Source: an uncultured Odoribacter sp. (GTDB taxonomy: Bacteria; Bacteroidota; Bacteroidia; Bacteroidales; Marinifilaceae). Taken from it: 63,731 nucleotides of DNA. The stretch is from the NCBI GenBank assembly GCA_944321145.1, contig CALUKF010000012.1:1-63731 (forward strand), given 5' to 3'. The position numbers and the translations under genes are program-made. Below the pieces are notes generated by a model. It made no database searches. It saw only the letters and a program-made list of their open reading frames with translations, and was not told the DNA's origin. The first letter of the stretch is position 1. The number at the start of each line of letters is the position of its first letter. Shown here in pieces: positions 60,508-63,731 of this stretch.

Positions 60508-60767
60508 TATACGTTCTTTTGGTCGTCGATTTCGTTCTTTTTGTCGGCGACGCTGTTCCCGCAGGTTTTTGTTCCCCGGACGAGCGTCTGTGAGGTTTTG
60601 AGGGAACGTGTTCCGACGGTGCGGGCGTCGATGGCGACGGTCTGGGTGAAGGGGTCGTAGAGGGCGGGAGCCTCTGTTTCCGCTTCTTGGATTTTGGTCG
60701 CGGGCGTGAAGCCCATGAGCAGCGGCATCGGGGTGCCGTTGATTCGGGTTGTGTTGTAGTGTTGCAT
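60507..60767 (-). CDS. Candidate graspetide precursor peptide
   Basis: An 86-residue protein directly upstream of, and overlapping by one base, the ATP-grasp ligase gene. The N-terminal part (MPLLMGFTPATK ... APALYDPFTQ) would be the leader. The C-terminal 40 residues are rich in Thr, Ser, Lys, Asp and Glu (SLKTSQTLVRGTKTCGNS, then KKNEIDDQ), offering acidic side chains and hydroxyl or amino acceptors for cross-linking. There is no microviridin leader motif (PFFARFL). ATG 60767 is chosen because a frame extending further upstream would run into the TerB-like gene. Confidence 0.6.
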   Translation of the reverse strand: MQHYNTTRINGTPMPLLMGFTPATKIQEAETEAPALYDPFTQTVAIDARTVGTRSLKTSQTLVRGTKTCGNSVADKKNEIDDQKNV

Positions 60768-60780
60768 AATCTTTTGAGTT

Positions 60781-61149
60781 TTAGTTAGACATAAAATCTT
60801 GTTTCCATTTTTCAAAGAGAGCCGCTTCGTTGGGATGCAGGATATTGTCAGCATGGATGACTGCTGAGATGAATTCTTGCAGTTTTTTTAATATGGCTTG
60901 TTGTTCTGCATCGTTGAAGACAGCCAGCAGTTCTTTTGTTTCTATGGCAATTTCATCGTATGTGTATGTGCGTGAGATGGCTTGCTCTATCGTTTGTTTT
61001 AATTCTTCCGATATGTTTTCTTGTTTCTCCAATTCATGCACGTAGCGGGTGATGAAGTCGCGTTCGCTCTCATCGTATTCGCCATCGCAGTTGGCGAAGA
61101 ATACTCCTGTTTTGGCAATCAGTATTGCCATTTTGCTTTTCGCGTCCAT
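60781..61149 (-). CDS. TerB-like protein
   Basis: An all-helical protein of 122 residues with the TerB-type pattern: AILIAKTGVFFANCDGEYDESERDFITRYV early and FISAVIHADNILHPNEAALFEKWKQDF late, each with acidic residues in the helix-turn region. TerB domains bind metal and occur in stress-response and envelope-linked defence systems. It lies 13 bp upstream of the precursor gene and 6 bp downstream of the membrane peptide gene. Confidence 0.75.
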   Translation of the reverse strand: MDAKSKMAILIAKTGVFFANCDGEYDESERDFITRYVHELEKQENISEELKQTIEQAISRTYTYDEIAIETKELLAVFNDAEQQAILKKLQEFISAVIHADNILHPNEAALFEKWKQDFMSN

Positions 61150-61155
61150 GACTTT

Positions 61156-61326
61156 TTATTTTTTAGCCATATCTCCTACGACCTTTATTGCAAAACCGGC
61201 AACGGCAATGGCTCCTAATGCGATAGCACCGATCATGCCTGCTTGGTTCTTTTGCCCTTTTTCCATTAGGTTCCCTACTTGTTGGATGGCATTGTTGCCT
61301 CCGGATTTAATTACTTCTTTGCTCAT
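61156..61326 (-). CDS. 56-residue single-span membrane peptide
   Basis: A short gene in the 190-bp space between its neighbours. It starts MSKEVIKSGGNNAIQQ, has one hydrophobic segment (MIGAIALGAIAVAGFAIKVV, about residues 31-50) and ends in MAKK. Both flanking genes are within 15 bp, the frame is open from ATG to TAA, and the composition is protein-like, so I regard it as real. The function is unknown; the shape suits a membrane adaptor or small effector. Confidence 0.7.
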   Translation of the reverse strand: MSKEVIKSGGNNAIQQVGNLMEKGQKNQAGMIGAIALGAIAVAGFAIKVVGDMAKK

Positions 61327-61338
61327 GATGTTTTGAAT

Positions 61339-63663
61339 TTAATTGTTAGACATTTGTTCTATTTCTGTAGCCCGTTCTTTTGTGATGTCCAGGGCTTCGC
61401 GTTCGCGTTCCAACAGGCGGCGGGTGCGGTCGGTGATGCCGTTTGCCGCCAATTCTTTATAGGTTTCCAAGTATTCTTTTTCGTTGTCGGTCAGGGAGGG
61501 AACGGTTTGCTGTTCAATCTCCAAGGCGCGTGTTTCGGTGATGCCTAATTTTTTCCGTTTGCGTTCGAGGTAGCGGCGGTCTTCTTCGGAGATGGAGCTG
61601 TTGTCCTCCAGGCAGAAGAGGATTTCTTCTTTGTATTTTTCCTCTTCTGGGGTTAAGGATTGAGGGATGCTGGGAGTTGGTGCCTTGGGTTTGTTCTCGG
61701 AAGCAGGAGAGATTTCCCGTTTCCGGTAGATTTTGGTGCCGTGTTGGATGTTCAAAGCAGTCGCGCCGGAGAAATATACTCCTATTTCATCTCCGATTTT
61801 TAATTTGTTAGCAGTAGGCATAATATCTTCGATGATAGAATCAATTTCAGTTTTTCCATTGTCAATGATGACTTTATCTCCAATTTTAATAGTTCCTTTT
61901 AATTTGACCATAGTTAGAAATCTTTTATTTTTTATTTCAGAAACAGGAGTCATCTGCTCTTCAATTTGTTGGAATTCTCTTTCCCCTATCAAGCAAAAGT
62001 TTGTAACTTCCATTATCAGTTCCCCTTTGCGTGCTTCGGCTTGGGCTTTCAAGGCTTGGGGAGACAGGTAGTCGCTGAATTCTTCCAAGGGTTTGAATTG
62101 TACGGAGATTTCCCATTCCGTTTCCATCGTTTGGTTGAAGGTGCTGTCCGTGGAGGCGGAATAGTTGGCAGAGACGTTTGCCATCAGGTTTTGGAAAGCA
62201 GCCTTGACCTCGTTGAGTTGGTTTTGGGAAATGTTGGAGGTCTCGAATGAGGAGACTTTTTTCGTGAACTCCAACAAACCGCCTTCCAAGCGTTGGCGGA
62301 TGAAGGTCTGCAATTCCGGGTCGTTTTTTGCCCACAGCAAATCATCGGGGCAATAGGGGGCTTTTTGCGGGGCGAAGGTTTGGGTCAGGAACATTTCGTC
62401 CCGGTTTTCCTTGTTTTCCGAGTAGGAACGCTTGCCTTCATAATTGCCGGAAGCATTGATTACCTTGTATTCTCCATCGATGCCCAAGTTGTAGTTAGTG
62501 ACAATGTCCTGCGAGATTTTGCTGCCTTTCAGGCAACGGGTGGTAATCTGGGTAGCTCCCAGGCACTGGAACAGGCGGCATATTTCCTGTACTTTTTCGT
62601 AAAAGAGCAGGAGCTGCGCGTTTTCAAAAGGCAGGTACATGGGGCGCAAGGGGTGGGCATAGTAAAGCGTATTGGCTTGGGGATGCCCTATGGGGAAAGT
62701 AATGTCGCCTGGCAGTTCATCTAAAGGGAATACATATTTTATATTGTCTGTTTCGTCGTAGCAGCCGCCGATGTGGTCGAGGTCGCGGACGGTGAAAATG
62801 AATTGGCGGTCGTGGTAAGGGCGGTTAGTGAATGTATTTTGTCCGTATTTTATCTCTTCGAGGTCGTCATGCAGCATTTCTCCACAAAATTCCAAGAGAT
62901 CTTTATATTTTTCAAAAGTTATTTCTTTGTCATTTTTATCTATTTCAGCTATATTCGTTTTATTTTCAATGGCTGCTTCAATCCTTTCATTTATACTTTT
63001 TCCAACAATATTGTAGCCCTTTCCGGCAATAATATAATTGGTGTAGTCTGTTTTTCCTGTAATTAGGGATTTTGCCCAATTCTTTTCGCCTTCGTTGCAG
63101 GCAAATGGCAGGGCTTGGATGGCTAAGCGGGTGGCTTCCACATGTTCGCCAAACCAGTGAAGTTGTTCCGACTTTGCGGAATAAAGCATGCATATCCACG
63201 CTGCAGTGTCTTCGTCCAATAATTCTATGGCGTTGTTGATGTTTTTAAGGGCTTCGCGGTGGGCTTCGGCTTCTTCCTTGTTATTCTTTTCTTTGATTTC
63301 TTGCGGCAATTGCCAATAGTTTTCTTTTTGTTTGGCTTCGCTGATGACTGACGCAACATGATCCCAACCGAGGTGCTTGTAATAATATCCCATGATAATT
63401 TCGCCTGCTGTTTGGGCATAGAGGTTCAGGTAGTCGTCAATTTCCCATTGGCAACTGGCGTTGTCGAAATTTTTACTGTCTAATTTTTTCCGGATGCGGT
63501 CTAATTTGTTTTCTTTGGCTTGTTCGAATTCCCTTTCTTCTGTGCCATCGTATTGGTTGACAAGGTTGGAAATTTTTCCGCCAACGTATTCTCCTAATTG
63601 GTTGTTAGAATCAGCTTGATAAAGTTCTTTTGCTGTTTTAAGAATGCCTTTCAGTATATAGAT
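61339..63663 (-). CDS. Large multidomain protein, 5' end truncated by the right terminal repeat
   Basis: The frame is open for about 775 codons and reaches the terminal repeat without a plausible ATG. An internal ATG at 63393 leaves clearly protein-like sequence upstream (LGEYVGGKISNL, EIDDYLNLYAQTAGEI), so the true start is missing. The N-terminal part contains HVEATRLAIQALPFACNEGEKNWA (TPR-like). Near the C-terminus is a small barrel-like segment (TIKIGDKVIID ... KIGDEIGVYFSG), followed by two helical repeats of about 46 residues ending GITETRALEIEQ and DITKERATEIEQ. The role is unknown; it heads the leftward gene run. Confidence 0.65.
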   Translation of the reverse strand: MYILKGILKTAKELYQADSNNQLGEYVGGKISNLVNQYDGTEEREFEQAKENKLDRIRKKLDSKNFDNASCQWEIDDYLNLYAQTAGEIIMGYYYKHLGWDHVASVISEAKQKENYWQLPQEIKEKNNKEEAEAHREALKNINNAIELLDEDTAAWICMLYSAKSEQLHWFGEHVEATRLAIQALPFACNEGEKNWAKSLITGKTDYTNYIIAGKGYNIVGKSINERIEAAIENKTNIAEIDKNDKEITFEKYKDLLEFCGEMLHDDLEEIKYGQNTFTNRPYHDRQFIFTVRDLDHIGGCYDETDNIKYVFPLDELPGDITFPIGHPQANTLYYAHPLRPMYLPFENAQLLLFYEKVQEICRLFQCLGATQITTRCLKGSKISQDIVTNYNLGIDGEYKVINASGNYEGKRSYSENKENRDEMFLTQTFAPQKAPYCPDDLLWAKNDPELQTFIRQRLEGGLLEFTKKVSSFETSNISQNQLNEVKAAFQNLMANVSANYSASTDSTFNQTMETEWEISVQFKPLEEFSDYLSPQALKAQAEARKGELIMEVTNFCLIGEREFQQIEEQMTPVSEIKNKRFLTMVKLKGTIKIGDKVIIDNGKTEIDSIIEDIMPTANKLKIGDEIGVYFSGATALNIQHGTKIYRKREISPASENKPKAPTPSIPQSLTPEEEKYKEEILFCLEDNSSISEEDRRYLERKRKKLGITETRALEIEQQTVPSLTDNEKEYLETYKELAANGITDRTRRLLEREREALDITKERATEIEQMSNN

Positions 63664-63731
63664 TCAATATAGAAGTGCAATCACCGCCTCCGCCATTGGA
63701 GCGTAGCGGCAATGGCGGAGGGCAGTGATAA
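63657..63731. repeat. Right copy of 75-bp terminal inverted repeat
   Basis: The perfect reverse complement of 3-77, including the 12-bp-stem hairpin. The reading frame of the large leftward gene meets an in-frame stop (TGA at 63664-63666) just inside the repeat, so the repeat cuts that gene. Confidence 0.9.

Noticed and set aside
3-63731. Whole window as a transposon or linear element with terminal inverted repeats
   Set aside because: It carries core chromosomal genes (rsmG, dnaK, lpxB, tRNA-Ser) and no transposase or replication gene; the right repeat truncates a gene.
1-63731. CRISPR array
   Set aside because: No regularly spaced direct repeats with unique spacers were seen; the tandem repeats found (34300-34352, 55760-55831) have no spacers.

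Overview
The window is chromosomal DNA of a Bacteroidales bacterium. The support is a SusC/SusD pair with an ECF sigma factor and FecR-type anti-sigma factor, housekeeping genes (rsmG, dnaK, lpxB, mtaB, tRNA-Ser), and repeated Bacteroidota promoters of the form TTG-N19/21-TAnnTTTG. The SusC/D-DUF4843-PKD-TlpA arrangement resembles loci common in Odoribacteraceae, but a family-level name is only an inference. The sequence ends in a 75-bp perfect inverted repeat (3-77 and 63657-63731), and the right copy cuts into a gene, so the ends look like repeat-limited contig ends or rearrangement points.

Layout. 0.15-3.7 kb: MutS-like ATPase, UPF0104-type membrane protein, RsmG, ECF sigma factor. 3.8-13.1 kb: FecR, TonB-dependent SusC-like receptor with an STN domain, SusD, DUF4843-like lipoprotein, PKD-like lipoprotein and TlpA-like thioredoxin, a surface-signalling uptake locus with no glycan-degrading enzyme. 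13.2-23.4 kb: HigBA-type toxin-antitoxin, DnaK (with a sigma-54-like promoter), divergent AraC regulator/EamA transporter, tRNA-Ser, sugar-nucleotide epimerase with a terminator-containing leader, MtaB, LpxB, PCMD-type secreted protein. 23.5-29.9 kb: a TolC-MacA-MacB type exporter with its LytS/LytR-type two-component system. 30-34.6 kb: CPA2 cation/proton antiporter, MATE transporter, a DUF6266-like protein, and a candidate invertible promoter.

34.6-48 kb is the most striking part. A WYL-domain regulator, a RavA/ViaA (MoxR ATPase plus VWA) pair with a metallopeptidase, a DprA-like protein and several unknown genes, including two copies of a three-gene cassette, are tied together by seven copies of one promoter element (TRTGC-N7-TGGCAYA-N13-TTTG). 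One copy precedes the WYL gene itself. The geometry (regulator site in place of the upstream promoter element, fixed distance to the -7 box) recalls WYL-family PafBC control of the mycobacterial DNA-damage response, so I propose a WYL-driven stress regulon.

48-56 kb: an accessory, defence-like island (membrane-anchored protein, GmrSD-type DUF262/DUF1524 protein, W-rich repeat protein, two PD-(D/E)XK proteins, metallophosphoesterase). 56-63.7 kb: a leftward run of nine genes including an ATP-grasp peptide ligase next to an 86-residue Thr/Lys/Asp-rich small protein (a likely graspetide precursor), a polytopic membrane protein, a TerB-like protein, a 56-residue membrane peptide and several large unknown proteins.
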